A DNA stretch of 64,000 bases from Perognathus longimembris pacificus (Eukaryota; Chordata; Mammalia; Rodentia; Heteromyidae): contig NC_063167.1 of NCBI RefSeq assembly GCF_023159225.1, positions 6,002,234 to 6,066,233 of the forward strand, given 5' to 3'. Below the pieces are notes generated by a model, which saw only the letters and a list, made by a program, of their open reading frames with translations, made no database searches and was not told where the DNA came from. Below are positions 28,331 through 40,143 of the stretch, one piece after another; positions within the stretch are counted from its first letter, which is position 1, and each line of letters starts with the position of its first letter. The position numbers and the translations under genes were made by a program.

Positions 28331-30560
28331 ATTCTACTTCTGTTATGAAGAGCAGTGAGATTATATGCAGGCCTAAGGCTGTGACATCTTCACCCAGGAT
28401 GGACAAAAGAAAAAAAAGTATTTAAAAAAGTAGCCTTCGATTTTTGTCAGTTGGTCATGGGGCTTGAACTCTGGGCCTGGTCGCTGTCCCTGAGCTCTTC
28501 AGCTCAGGACTAGCACTCTACCACTTTGAGCCACAGTGCCACTTCTGGTTTTATGGTGGTTAGTTGGAGATAAGAGGCTGAGATCTGAGGATCGCAGTTT
28601 GAAGCCAGCCTGGGCAGGAAAGTCCATGATACTCTTTTTTTGGCCAGTCCTGGGGCTTGGACTCAGGGCCTGAACACTGTCCCTGGCTTCTTTTTGCTCA
28701 AGGCTAGCACTCTGCCACTTGAGCCACAGTGCCACTTCCAACTTTTTCTGTTTATGTGGTGCTGGGGAATTGAACCCAGGGCCTCATGTATACGAGGCAG
28801 GCACTCTTGCCACTAGGCCATATCCCCAGCCCCATGATACTCTTTTCTCAGAATAAGGCTGGAAGTGGCAGTGTGACTCAAGTGCTAGAACACTAGCCTT
28901 GAGCAAAAAGAAGCTCAGGGACAGTGCCCAGGCCCTGAGTTCCAGCCCCAGGACCAGCAAAAAATAAAAATAAAAAGTTATCATAAAATATATCATCAAG
29001 CCAGGTGCCAGTGTAATCCTAGCTATTAAGGAGGCTGAGATCTGTGGGTCACAGTTCAAAGTCAGGCCACACAGTAAAGTCCATGAAACTCTCATCTCCA
29101 ATTGAAGTGTGGCTCAAGTGGTAGAGCACCAGCCTTGAGTAAAAAAGCTAAGGGACAGTGCCAAAGCCCTGAGATCAAGCCATAGCACCCACACACACAG
29201 AAAATATATCAGTGCTCAATGGTCTTCCAGATACACAAATAAAGGCTGTGATTGTGCCTGGCAGTGATCAGAATGCATCATGGTTCATGACACATGACAG
29301 AACGGCTCATCAAACTTGGCCAGGACCATCTGCCTGGAGCTCCGTTTTTGTAGGGGTCTCCCAAGGGGACAAATGTTGGCAAAGGTGCACAGGTACTTGT
29401 GATACCCACCATTGGTGGAGAGCCACTGCCTACCAATTATATCCATTTTAGCACATGCTAGCTCCTCCAGTCACCATCAAGGACAGCCTCAGAGATGATT
29501 GCACAGTACCTCGAACAGTCACAGAATAAGGGGTCTCATTTGAGGTTTTTACTTTTATTGGAAGCTTAATAATCAAAAGATGAGTGGACATGAACAATGA
29601 GAAATGTGGTCTGAGGCAGCCCTGTGAGGAAAATCCTGTGCTGGTAGTCTCAGTCTGTCCCATGCTCTCAGACTACCCTGTACTCTCAGTCTCGGTCTAT
29701 TCTCTGCTCTGTCTGTCCTGTACTCTCAGTCTACTCCACACTCTCTGTCTACATCATTCGCTCTGCCTGCCCCATGCTCTCAGTCTATCCCACGCTCTCT
29801 GCTTCATACTTGCAGTCTCTCCTGTGCTTACAGTCTACCCCGTACTCTGTCTGCCCTCAAGTCTAAGTTCTGAAGAACTTGTTTCTGCTCTATCTCACTG
29901 TGATCTACTGTTGGTAAAATTATGCAGAAAAAAAAGGTCTGTTGTCTTTCACTTCTTCTTCTTGTCCTTTTATATGAAGCAAGTTTTACCAAGGTTATGC
30001 TGGTGGCTCGTGCCTGTAATCCTAGCTACTCAGGAGACTGAGATCTTGAGGATCATAGTTTAAAGCTGGCCCAGGTGGGGAAGTTCATGAGACTCCAATT
30101 AACTACCAAAAGCTGGAAGTAGAGCTGTGGCTGAGGTGATAGAGCAACAGCCTTGAGAATAAATAAGTATTGACCATAGCTACTTTTCTTCTTCTTCTTT
30201 TGTTGCCAGTCCTGGGGCTTGGACTCAGGGCCTGAGTACTGTCCCTGGCTTCTTTTTGCTCAAGGCTAGCACTCTACCACTTGAGCCACAGCGCCACTTC
30301 TGTCTTTTTCTGTTTATGTGGTGCTGAGGAATAGAACCCAGGGCTTCATGCGTGCTAGGCAAGCACTCTACCACTAAGCTATAATCCCAGCCCTCTTTTC
30401 TTCTTCTTTTTGGTGTTTTGAGATTGGCTGCCAACATGTAGCCCAGCCAGCCTCAAACCATCCTCCCTCCTGATCCCCTTCCCTCGGCTCCCAGAGCACT
30501 GGAATTACCCAAAGAGCCAGTGCACTCAGCTCTGAAGTCACAATCTCATATTAAAAACAC
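28331..30560. repeat. Intergenic: SINEs, unknown segment and CT-rich degenerate tandem array
   Basis: 28445-28570 truncated antisense SINE; 28575-28980 a plus-strand B1-headed dimer split by an antisense IDL-Geo (28637-28833, flanked by CATGATACTCTTTT); 29000-29215 B1-headed SINE with short CA tail; 29216-29640 no recognised feature; 29640-29870 degenerate tandem array (own entry); 29990-30170 B1-headed dimer; 30203-30395 antisense IDL-Geo; 30396-30560 old B1-like piece. Confidence 0.65.
29640..29870 (+). repeat. Degenerate CT-rich minisatellite
   Basis: Units of roughly 25-35 bp built on variants of CTCTCAGTCTAYCCYR recur about seven times with many differences (CTCAGTCTCGG, CTCAGTCTACTCC, CTCAGTCTATCCC, TACAGTCTACCCC). 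On the plus strand a frame reads Leu/Ser-rich nonsense across it, explained by the repeat. Confidence 0.6.
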
Positions 30561-32683
30561 AAGCTTGGGCTGGGAAGGTGGCTTAGTGGCTTACCTAGCA
30601 TACGTGAAGCCTTAGGTTCGATTCTTCAGCACTACAGAAACAGAAAAAAGCCAGACCAGAAGTGGCACTGTGGTTCAGTTGGTAGAGTGCTAGCCTTGAG
30701 CAAAAGAAGCTCAGGGACAGTGCCTAGGCCCTGAGTTCAAGCCCAAGGACTGGCAAAAAATCAAAACAAAAAAATGTAAGCTTAGGGGCTGGGGATATGG
30801 CCTCGCGGCAAGAGCGCTTGCCTTGTATACATGAAGTCCTCGGTTCGATTCCCCAGCACCACATATACAGAAAATGGCCAGAAGTGGCGCTGCAGCTCAA
30901 GTGGCAGAGTGCTAGCCTTGAGCAAAAAGAAGCCAGGGACAGTGCTCAGGCCCTGAGTCCAAGGCCCAGGACTGGCAAAAAAAAAAAAAAAAAATGTTAG
31001 TTACAAAAAAATGTAAGCTTATTATTCTGCGTTGCTACTGATTAAAATGTTATGATCTGGGTGCTGCTGGCTCATGCCTATAATCCTAGCTACTGAGGAG
31101 GCTGAGATCTGAGGATCACAGTTCAAAGCCAGCCCAGGGCAGAAAAGTCTGTGAGACTCTTATCTCCCCTAACCAACAAAAAGCTAGAAATGGAACCATA
31201 ACTCAAACGGTACAGCATCAGCCTTGATCAAAAAGGCTTAAAGGACAGTACCCAGGCCCTGAGTTCAAGCCACACAAAGTTCAACACACACAAAGAAAAA
31301 ATAGAAATGGGGTATACGTATGGCTCAAGCGGTAGACTAACAGCTGTGAGCAATAAATAAATAAATAAAAGCTAAACAAACATGAGAGGCTCTGAGTTCG
31401 AGCCCTGTTACCGGCACACACACACACATAAAGTGAAAAATACAGATCTAGAGGCAGATGAGCTTTGCCTTCTGGAAAAGCACAGCTATGTCATCTGAAG
31501 TATGTCAGCTGTAGACAGTTTCCAGGGCCAGAAACTTTCCTGAGACTGCAGTGCCTTCTTACCTAGAAGGGCCCAAGCCCTGCTTGTTTACCCTGTCCTT
31601 GGACCCACCAGGTAGGCCTGCGCAGACCCTCCCAGGAGACCCATTGTCTACGAATTGTCCTATTGTTACACTGTTTATGAACCACCAACTTTGTGTAGCA
31701 TAGCCTGGTGCTTGGCTTTTTGACCCAGTTGCAAGGATGCTGCTGAGCGGATGCTGAATAATAATAATAATAATAATGGGTGGGTGTTCTCAAGGATGGA
31801 ACTTCCTCTTTGGCTAATGGAAATAACAATGATTTTCACCAGGGAATAAATACTATGGACAAGTGTGACTTCCTTTCTTTTTTTTCTTTCTTTCTTTTTT
31901 GTGTCGGTTGTGGGACTTGAACTCTGGGCCTGGGCACTGCCCCTGAGCTCTTCAGCTCAAGGCTAGCACTCTACCACTTGAGCCACAGCGCCACTTGCAG
32001 TTTTCTGGTAGTCAATTGAAGATAAGAGTCTCATGAGGGGCTGGGAATACGGCCTAGTGGCAAGAGTGCTTGCCTCGTATACATGAGGCCCTGGGTTCGA
32101 TTCCTCAGCACCACATATACAGAAAAAGCCAGAAGTGGTGCTGCGGCTCAAGTGGCAGAGTGCTAGCCTTGAGCAAAAAAGAAGTCAGGGACAGTGCTCA
32201 GGCCCTGAGTCCAAGCCCCAGGACTGGCCAAAAAAAAAGGAGTCTCATGAACTTTCCTGCCTGTGCTGGCTTTGAACTGTGATCCTCAGATCTCAGCCTC
32301 CTGAGTAGCTAGGATGACAGGTGTGAACTACTGAAAGCGGTGGTAGCTGTGACTTCCTTTAAAGGAGAAGAAAATAGTCACTACTACTTGCTCCCCCTTG
32401 TTCCCTTATCACATCTTTTTCATCATTTGTTTTTGTAACGTGGACTTAGGGTTTAGAACACGTGATGCTGGCATTTTGTTGATGAGGGCAGATTGTAGGT
32501 GTGAACTTTCCATTCCTTTTTTTTTTCTTTTTTTGGTTCCAATTCTGGAGCTTGAAGTCAAGGCCTGCTCCCTGTCCCTGAGCTGCTTCTGCTCAAGGCT
32601 AACATCCAACACTTGAACCACAGTTCCATTTCTGTCTTTTAGATAGTTAATTCAAGATAGGAGGCTCACAGACTTTCCTCTGG
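30561..32683. repeat. Intergenic SINE cluster with an unassigned unique segment
   Basis: 30563-30768 older plus-strand IDL-Geo and 30786-30990 young plus-strand IDL-Geo, with AATGTAAGCTTA copies around the second; 31050-31300 B1-headed dimer; 31310-31425 truncated arm with a CA tail; 31440-31860 unassigned sequence holding an ATA/ATT triplet run near 31758-31778; 31880-32340 an antisense B1-headed dimer split by a plus-strand IDL-Geo (32038-32240, flanked by GAGTCTCATGA); 32510-32683 antisense B1-headed SINE cut off at the LTR fragment. Confidence 0.65.
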
Positions 32684-32882
32684 TATGCCCCTGTCGCGAG
32701 AAGACCCCCAAGAAGACCACCAGGAGCCAGACCTTCCGAAATGCAAAAGCAAGGCTTTATTCAGGCGAACTGCAGGTCGGGCCTCATCCTACCCACTGAC
32801 ACAGCAGAGGTTAGGAGGGATCCCCGAGCTGAGATTTCACAGAGCTTATAAAGGCAAAAAACCAAGTTACAGCAATCAGGTG
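32684..32882 (-). mobile_element. Truncated LTR fragment (same family as 17925 and 47496)
   Basis: On the minus strand it spans from the CCTGATTGC region through TATAA (GCCTTTATAAGCTC) and AATAAA (complement at 32756-32761) to a damaged 3' end (GGGGCATAC). Its sequence is closest to the LTR at 47496-47930. U3 upstream of CCTGATTG is missing; the junction at AGGTGTAAT passes straight into the middle of a plus-strand SINE head. Confidence 0.85.
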
Positions 32883-33912
32883 TAATCTTAGATACTGAGG
32901 AGGCTGAGAGCTGAAGATCCTGGTTCAAAGCCAGCCCAAGCAAGTCAAGGAAACCCTTCTCTCCAATTAACCAGAAAAAAAAGCTGGAAGTAGAGCTGTG
33001 CCTCAAGTAGTAGAGTACCAGCCTTGAATGTAAAAGCTAAGGGACGGCGTCCAGGTCTTGAGTTTACGCTCCAGTACCTGCATACACACACACACACACA
33101 CAAAAGAATTGGGGCACAGCAATAAGACTAGTGTAAATGCTGACACAAGGGTTTGAGTCTAAGCAGTGTGTCTTTAGAGCCTGTACTTATTTTTAATATA
33201 TAATTTTATTGTTATTATATGGAGGGATTACATTTCACAATTCAGATAATGCATACATTTCTCTTTTAGACAATGTAACCCCTCCTTTGCTTTCCCCCGT
33301 TCCCTCCTTAGACCCTGTTCTCTTAACCTCAAAAAAATGAAGTCTTGGAAATTTCATCTACCTTAAGTAGTTGAGCATAAATAAAAGCATTCTCATGTTA
33401 GGCCCCAGTGGCTCATACCTCTGTCCTAGCTACTTAGAAGGCTGATCTGAGGATTGCTGTTCAAACCAGGAAAATCTGTGAGACTTTAATCTACCATTAA
33501 CCACCAAAGGCAAGGCGTGGAGCTGTGGCACTTGGTAGAACATTAGCTTCAAGGGGCCACACCTAGGCGCTGAGTTCAAGCTCTTGAACAATTATCCTGA
33601 GCTTTTTTTTTTGTTCAAGGCTAGAGTTCTACCACTTGAGCCACAATACCACTTCTTGTTTTCTGAGTGGAGGAAGTTTCCAGATGTGGTTGTTTAGGGC
33701 TATGCCAATCAGCAGGTCCTTCAGAGTCCCTTCGAGTAAAATCATGATGATCTCTGAAGTCCCTCTCTGATTTGCAGTATTATCACCCTGATAGAGAGTT
33801 GGCACTTACATTAGCTTTTTACCTCTCTGAGCCTTCCTGCCTCTTCCCTTCTGCTTGACCCGGAAGTGTTTCTTGGGGCGCCCGTACTACACAAAGAGCT
33901 ACCCAAGGGGCA
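32883..33912. repeat. SINE pieces, L1-like 3' end and unique sequence
   Basis: 32883-33110 rest of a plus-strand B1-headed dimer with a CA tail; 33183-33305 AT-rich then pyrimidine-rich, like an antisense L1 3' end; 33395-33590 plus-strand SINE remnant; 33590-33670 antisense SINE arm; 33671-33912 unique. Confidence 0.5.
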
Positions 33913-36201
33913 ATGCATGGCCTCTGCTACCAAGTTGCTAACAGTCTAGTGAGGAGAAAATGTCTGGCATCTGAGCATCAGACAGGAACTTTCCAGAACT
34001 CAATGGAATCAAGAGAGAGAGACAGAGACAGAGAGGCTTCTCGTGAACATAAGAGGATAAGAAACAGGAAGGACTTCCTTCCCGGAAAGCAGCAGAAAGA
34101 TTTGATCCTAAAAATGTGTTGTTTACCTGCGGTTCAAGGAGTCCTGGTTTTGTTTGTTTTGTTGCTAACTCTGGCAACCTTGCGGGGCGGGGGGAAGACA
34201 GGCATTGTGCTCTGTGGACTCCATCATGGACTGGTAAACACTGGAACATTCCTCAAAACAATAAAAGCCATATACAACAGACCAACTGCTAATATCATAT
34301 TAAATGGAGAGAAACTTAAATCATTCCCCCTAAACACAGGAACAAGACAAGGATGCCCACTCTCCCCACTTCTGTTCAACATAGTGCTGGAATCCCTAGC
34401 CATAGCAATAAAGCAAGAGGAGGACATCAAAGGGATCCACATCGGCAAGGAAGAAATCAAGTTATCCCTATTCGCAGACGACATGATCTTATATCTCAAG
34501 GACCCAAAAAACTCAGTACCCAAACTCCTACATCTAATAAACCAATTTGGCAAAGTAGCAGGATACAAAATCAATCCGCAAAAGTCAGCAGCTTTTCTGT
34601 ACACCAGCAATAGACAAACAGAAAAGGAAATTATGGAAACAATTCCATTTACAGTAGCCAAAAAAAGAATAAAGTACCTAGGGATCAACTTAACCAAGGA
34701 CGTGACAGACCTATTCAATGAAAACTACAAAAATCTAATAAGGGAAATCAAAGAAGACACAAGGAGATGGAAAGACCTCCCATGCTCATGGGTAGGCAGA
34801 ATCAATATAGTGAAAATGGCCATATTGCCCAAATTGTTATACAAATTCAATGCAATACCTATCAAAATCCCAGCCACATTCTTCACTGAAATAGAGAAAC
34901 CAATCCATAAATTCATATGGAACAACAAAAAACCTAGAATAGCCAAAGCAATTCTAGGCAAAAAACATAGTGCAGGAGGTATCACCATACCAGACTTCAA
35001 GCTCTACTACAAGGCCATCATAACAAAAACAGCATGGTATTGGTATAAAAACAGATCGGAAGACCAGTGGATTAGAATTGAAGACCCAGAAATAAAACCG
35101 CACTCTTACAGCCAACTGATATTCGACAAAGGAGCTAAAGACATACAATGGAATAAACATAGCCTCTTCAACTACTGGTGCTGGGAGAACTGGGCAGCCA
35201 TATGCAGAGAACTCAAAGTAGACCCAAGCCTATCACCATGCACCAAGATCAACTCAAAATGGATCAAGGACCTCAACATCAGACCTGAATCCTTGAAACT
35301 ACTGAAGGACAGAGTAGGAAAGACACTAGAACTTATAGGCACAGGAAGGAACTTCCTGAATAGAGTCCCAGGGGCACAACAAATAGGGGAAAGACTCAAC
35401 AAATGGGACTACTACAAATTAAAAAGTTTCTGCACAGCTAAGGTCATAGCCACCAAAATAGAAAGACAGCCAACGATATGGGAAAGGATATTTACCAGCA
35501 CAGCAACAGACAAAGGCCTGATATCTGTCATCTACAGAGAACTCAAAAAACTAAGCCCCTCCAAGCCCAACAAACCTATTAGGAAATGGGCAAAAGAGCT
35601 AAAGAGAGACTTCACAAGAGAAGATATAAAAATGGCAAAGAAACACATGAGGAAATGCTCAACATCCCTGCTAGTAAAGGAAATGCAAATAAAAACAACC
35701 CTGAGATACCACCTCACCCCAGTTAGAATGGCCTATACTCTGAACTCAGGAAACAACAAATGCTGGAGGGGCTGTGGGGAAAGAGGAACCCTTCTCCATT
35801 GTTGGTGGGAGTGCAAATTAGTACAACCACTTTGGAGAACAGTATGGAGGTTTCTCAAAAAGCTCAATATAGTCCTACCCTATGACCCAGCCATACCACT
35901 CCTAGGCATCTATCCTAAACAGCAAAACCCAAGATATCAAAAGGACATTTGTACTTCCATGTTTATCGTGGCACAATTCACAATAGCCAAAATTTGGAAA
36001 CAACCCAGATGCCCCTCCACAGATGAATGGATCCAAAAAATATGGTACTTATACACAATGGAATACTACATAGCGATTAGGAATGGTGAAATATTGTTAT
36101 TCGCAGGGAAATGGTCAGAACTCGAACAAATAATGTTGAGTGAGACAAGCCTAGAACACAGAAAACAAAGGGGCATGATCTCCCTGATATATGACTGTTA
36201 A
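33913..36201 (+). CDS. L1 ORF2 C-terminal half fused in frame to upstream non-L1 sequence (762-codon ORF)
   Basis: ORF2 is the L1 endonuclease/reverse transcriptase. Here codons 1 to about 106 come from flanking non-L1 DNA and show no recognisable domain. From about codon 108 the frame is L1: RT motif [13 protein letters not shown] near 143-155, catalytic FADD at 187-190, and the C-terminal cysteine motif CX3CX7HX4C beginning at Cys617 (CWRGCGERG). It ends SLIYDC then TAA. The endonuclease domain is missing. About 650 codons without a stop or frameshift point to a recent insertion. Expression of the fusion is unproven; the upstream openness is probably chance. It is best treated as a retrotransposon fragment, not a host gene. 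Confidence 0.8.
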   Translation: MHGLCYQVANSLVRRKCLASEHQTGTFQNSMESRERDRDREASREHKRIRNRKDFLPGKQQKDLILKMCCLPAVQGVLVLFVLLLTLATLRGGGKTGIVLCGLHHGLVNTGTFLKTIKAIYNRPTANIILNGEKLKSFPLNTGTRQGCPLSPLLFNIVLESLAIAIKQEEDIKGIHIGKEEIKLSLFADDMILYLKDPKNSVPKLLHLINQFGKVAGYKINPQKSAAFLYTSNRQTEKEIMETIPFTVAKKRIKYLGINLTKDVTDLFNENYKNLIREIKEDTRRWKDLPCSWVGRINIVKMAILPKLLYKFNAIPIKIPATFFTEIEKPIHKFIWNNKKPRIAKAILGKKHSAGGITIPDFKLYYKAIITKTAWYWYKNRSEDQWIRIEDPEIKPHSYSQLIFDKGAKDIQWNKHSLFNYWCWENWAAICRELKVDPSLSPCTKINSKWIKDLNIRPESLKLLKDRVGKTLELIGTGRNFLNRVPGAQQIGERLNKWDYYKLKSFCTAKVIATKIERQPTIWERIFTSTATDKGLISVIYRELKKLSPSKPNKPIRKWAKELKRDFTREDIKMAKKHMRKCSTSLLVKEMQIKTTLRYHLTPVRMAYTLNSGNNKCWRGCGERGTLLHCWWECKLVQPLWRTVWRFLKKLNIVLPYDPAIPLLGIYPKQQNPRYQKDICTSMFIVAQFTIAKIWKQPRCPSTDEWIQKIWYLYTMEYYIAIRNGEILLFAGKWSELEQIMLSETSLEHRKQRGMISLIYDC

Positions 36202-36436
36202 CAAAGGGAGATGGAGAGACAGTAGAGACCAAGTCTCTGAACACTGTATATGTGCTTGATACATTGTATATTGCATATGGGTCTACCTGACCTAGACAAG
36301 GGATGGAAAAACAGGTTGTAAGATATCACAAGAAATGTACACACTGCCCTACTATGTAACTGCACCCTCTTTGCACAACACCTTGTAAAAAAAATTTTAT
36401 GTTCAATTAATAATAAAAAAAATTAAAAAAAAAAAC
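34231..36436 (+). mobile_element. LINE-1, 5'-truncated, with open ORF2 3' half and poly(A) tail
   Basis: The left edge lies between about 34200 and 34240, where sequence turns into L1 ORF2 within the reverse-transcriptase domain. ORF2 stops at 36199-36201. A 3' UTR of about 210 bp follows, with ATTAATAATAAA near 36405 and an A tail to about 36436. The endonuclease domain, ORF1 and promoter are absent, so it cannot be autonomous. No convincing target duplication was found by eye. Confidence 0.9.
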
Positions 36437-38080
36437 CCTGCGTAACCATCACCAACTCCAGGCAGCATCTTGCTAATCTTGTATTTCTTCCCTCATCCCT
36501 GTCCCTCTACATACACCTTGGTGTATTCTTTGGATGAATGACTGTTTTGAGGGTGATTTTTGTTTTGTCTTGTTTTATAACAGGGTCTTGTTATTTTTCC
36601 CAGGCTGGTCTAGAATTCCTGAGCTCAGAGCTTTGCCTCTCTAGACTTGAAAGGTCTGCAGATATGCATAACTATGTCAGGGTTGGTGCTGGTATCTCTT
36701 AAAGAAAATCCTAGATGTGTGATTTTACCTATAAATACTTTAGTGTGGGGAATGATTGAGACTCTTGTGTGTCTTAAAACAATAGTACAAGCCAGGGACA
36801 GTGCTCAGGCCCTGAGTCCAAGGCCCAGGACTGCCCCCCCCCCAAAAAAAAATAGTACAAGCCTGTAATCCTAGCTACTCAGGAAGATTGAGAATCAAAG
36901 TTCAAAGCCAGCCCAGGCAGGAAAATCTGTGAGACTCTTATTTCCAAATAACCACCAGAATACCAGAAGTAGAGGTATGGCTCAAAGTGGTAGAGTGCTA
37001 GCCTTGAGGAAAAAGCTCAAAGACAGCAACCAGGCCCTGAGTTCAAGTCCCATGGCCAACAACAACAAAAACAATAGTATTGAGCCAGTGGCTCATGCTT
37101 GTTATCTTAGCTACTCACACAACTGAGATTTGAGACCAGTAGTTTAAAGCCAGTCTGGGCAGAAAAGTCTGGGAGACTCCATCTCCAGTTAACTAGCAAA
37201 AAGCTGGAAGTGGAGATGTGGGTCAAATCGCAGAGCACCAACTGTAAGTGAACCCCCCCCCCCCCGACACACACACACAAGATACGTAGCCTGGGCTGGT
37301 CTGTCTCAGCCTTCCAAGCACTGGGACTGTACGTATATGCCATCATGCCTACCAGAAAATAGAGTATTTAAAGTCCAGAGTTTCTCACCAGAAAGGATTT
37401 ACACCAACACAAAGTATGTTGGCAACCTTACTACAGTCATGAAGTTGTATTTAATGTCATTCAGAGTACAGCTTGCTTTGAATCCATCGCAAAGTTAAGA
37501 AGTGAACTGTAATTTGACCTCAAGTAGATAAAACGCGGGTCAGATGCTTAAGAAGAAAGAGTACGTGGATTTGATGGGCCAGCTGGGGCAGGCTGTTTTT
37601 CTACCACAAAAAAAAAGAAAAAGAAAAAGAAAGAAAGCTCAACTCTAACAATAAGGACATTTGTTCCCAGAAGCACAGATGTAGGACAGGATTGGGGTGA
37701 GCGGGCAGGTGAATCAACGGGGTCATCAAGGTCCTAGGTTCTTCCCCTTTCTCTGCTCTGTAGCCACCATGTCCTACATCCAGTGTCCTTTCAGTTGTAG
37801 GGTTGTCACTAATGCCTAGAAGAAACAGAGGGAGTTGAATGCTTGGTTGTGTGTAGTAGGGGAGAAATACTGGCCCTGGGTTAAAAATCAAAGAAATCAA
37901 AATAGCTTCCCTATAGCCCTGTGAATGCTCCCATTGTATCTCAACTGGCTGATTCCAATCGTTAGAAACTGTGTATCCCAAAAGCCAGTCCCTGGCAAAG
38001 GACGTAGGGTTTTTTGTGATTGGGTTAACCTTAAATTACCCTGGAATTTAACCACCCTCTTATGTGCTTTTTTTTAATTT
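36437..38080. repeat. Intergenic sequence with scattered SINEs
   Basis: 36560-36660 antisense B1-like; about 36787-36850 only the last third of an IDL-Geo right monomer; 36855-37070 plus-strand B1-headed dimer; 37080-37250 another, running into a C homopolymer (about 37252-37265) and CA repeat; 37290-37345 B1-like scrap. 37346-38080 is unique apart from an A-rich tract near 37608-37636. Confidence 0.55.
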
Positions 38081-39661
38081 TTTTTTTGTCAGTCCTGGGG
38101 CTTGAACTCAGGGCCTAAGCACTGTCCCTGGCTTCTTTTTGCTCAAGGCTAGCACTCTGCCACATGAGCCACAGTGCCACTTCCAGCTTTTTCTATATAT
38201 ATGGTGCTGAGGAATCGAACCCAGGGCTTCATGTATACAAGGCAAGCACTCTTGCCACTAGGCCATATTCCCAACCCTGCTTTTTTTTTTTTTTTTTAAT
38301 TCTGGTACTAGGGCTTAAACTCAGGGCCTGGGCTATCTCTTAGTCTCAGCATTTTTTTTTCTCTCAAGGCTGGTGCTCTACCACTTGAGCCACAGCTCTT
38401 CTTTTGGCTTTGGGGTGGTTAATTGGACATAAGAGTTTCATGAACTTTCCTGTCTAGGCTGGCTTTGAACTATGATCCTCAGATCTTAGCCTCTTGAGTA
38501 GCTAGGATTACAGGTGTGAGCCTTTGGCGACTGGCTGAACCAACTTCATGCTGGCATTGTTTCTTTGCAGTAGAAGATGAAGTGGAGAATTGTGTAACAT
38601 CTACTGTGATGTCTACATAGCTTTACTGGGTGGACATCACACTATCAGGTGACAGAAGAGTATTCTCACTGCAAGTGAGCTTGTCAGTCCCCATCCATTA
38701 TCCTTTAGGTGGACAAGTGCTATACACAGCTTCATCTTGGCTATAATTTTATGGTGTAAGTCACAGGATCAACAAGAAGGGATCAAATTTGTACAAACAG
38801 GTATCTTTTGTCTTGAGAGCTAGTTTGTTGTCCTGTCTACAAGGAAGAACTTGACTTGTAGAGGAGAAAAATAACTCCCTGTCCACAATAGATGGCCTTT
38901 GCTCAAGCTGGCCCAAAGCCATACCAACCAGAGCAAAGGCTACAATTATTAGTAGTTACTTTAGTGACTTTAATTTGGAGTTCAAGTTTTAGAACAATAA
39001 GATTTTAAGGATAGGAAGTATGACTTTTGTATGTCCTGTTCCCATGATCCAGAAATCTGGTTAGAGTTCATACTTCTTTTTTTTTTTTTTGACCAGTCCT
39101 GGGCCTTGGACTCAGGCCTGAGCACTGTCCCTGGCTTCTTTTTGCTCAAGGCTAGCACTCTGCCACTTGAGCCACAGCACCACTTCTGGCTGTTTTCTAT
39201 ATATGTGGTGCTGAGGAGTTGAACCCAGGGCTTCATGTATCCGAGTCAAGCACTTTTGCCACTAGGCCATATTTCCAGCCCCTAGAGTTCATACTTCTGT
39301 GTCCTTTAAATAATAAGCTATGGAACCAGGCTCTGGTGGCTCAAGCCTGCGATCCTGGTTCCTTGGGAGGCTGAGATCTGGGGGTCACAGTTGGAGGCCA
39401 GCCTGTACAGAAAAGTCTGTGAGACTCTTATCTCCAAGTAACCACCAAAAAGCTGGAACTGGAGCTGTGGCTCAAGAGACAGACCATCAGCCTTGAGTGA
39501 TTATGGTTCAAAGCCAGCCTGGGTAGTAAAGTGTTTGAGACCTTATCTCCAATTAACAAACAAACACAAAAAATGGGACATGGAGCTGTGGTTCAAATAG
39601 TAGAGCACTATCCTTCAGTAAAAATGCTCAGGCCCTGAGTTTAAGCCCTAGGACCAGCGCG

Positions 39662-39706
<45 letters not shown>

Positions 39707-39715
39707 AATTTATTG
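38081..39715. repeat. RBP7 upstream region: SINEs around a unique block
   Basis: 38086-38277 antisense IDL-Geo flanked by TGCTTTTTTTT; 38300-38540 antisense B1-headed dimer; 38541-39070 unique; 39080-39281 antisense IDL-Geo flanked by TAGAGTTCATACTTCT; 39320-39500 B1-headed dimer, cut into by a second partial one to about 39655; 39657-39701 alternating purine/pyrimidine tract (GC dinucleotides then AC dinucleotides). Confidence 0.7.
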
Positions 39716-40070
39716 ACATGCCTCCTTACTGAGTTAAGCATCTAGGCACATTGTCATTTGCGGTTGACCCTGTGTTTAATGTCATGAACTTGAAAGCCAT
39801 CCCTTGGTGGTGAATTCACATGCAAAGTGAACCGTGTGGCCTGGGAAAAGGAGGGGGTGCGGAGGAGAGAGCCACAAGGGAAAGTGAGAGGTTGCCGAGG
39901 GCTGAGGGAGGGAGGAGCAGGGAGGAGGAGGGGGAGGGGCAGGAGCACACAGAAAGGAAACCAGGAGGGAGTAGTTCCAACAGGGAGTGTCTAGGGCTGT
40001 CCCCCCATCCCTCAGCCCCACCCACTTATAGATGAAGGCAGGCACGTGTGTTCGCCCTTGATCTTCAACC
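39716..40070 (+). promoter_or_regulatory. RBP7: RBP7 promoter region
   Basis: Immediately upstream of the RBP7 start codon is a purine-rich tract (about 39846-39975, GGA/GAG-rich), then a TATA-like CTTATAGA (40024-40031) and an E-box CACGTG (40043-40048). The TATA-like element is only about 40 bp before the ATG, which would give a very short leader; the real start may lie upstream. RBP7 is known as a PPAR-gamma responsive gene in fat and endothelium; I could not see a convincing DR1 element here. Confidence 0.4.
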
Positions 40071-40143
40071 ATGCCCACCGACCTCAGTGGCACCTGGAAC
40101 CTGCTCAGCAGCGACAACTTCGAGGGCTACATGCTGGCCCTAG
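40071..40143 (+). CDS. RBP7: RBP7 exon 1 (codons 1-25)
   Basis: Start context CAACCATGC. It encodes the family opening [18 protein letters not shown], which forms the first strand and start of the helical lid. Donor CTAG followed by GTAGGT. Confidence 0.95.
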
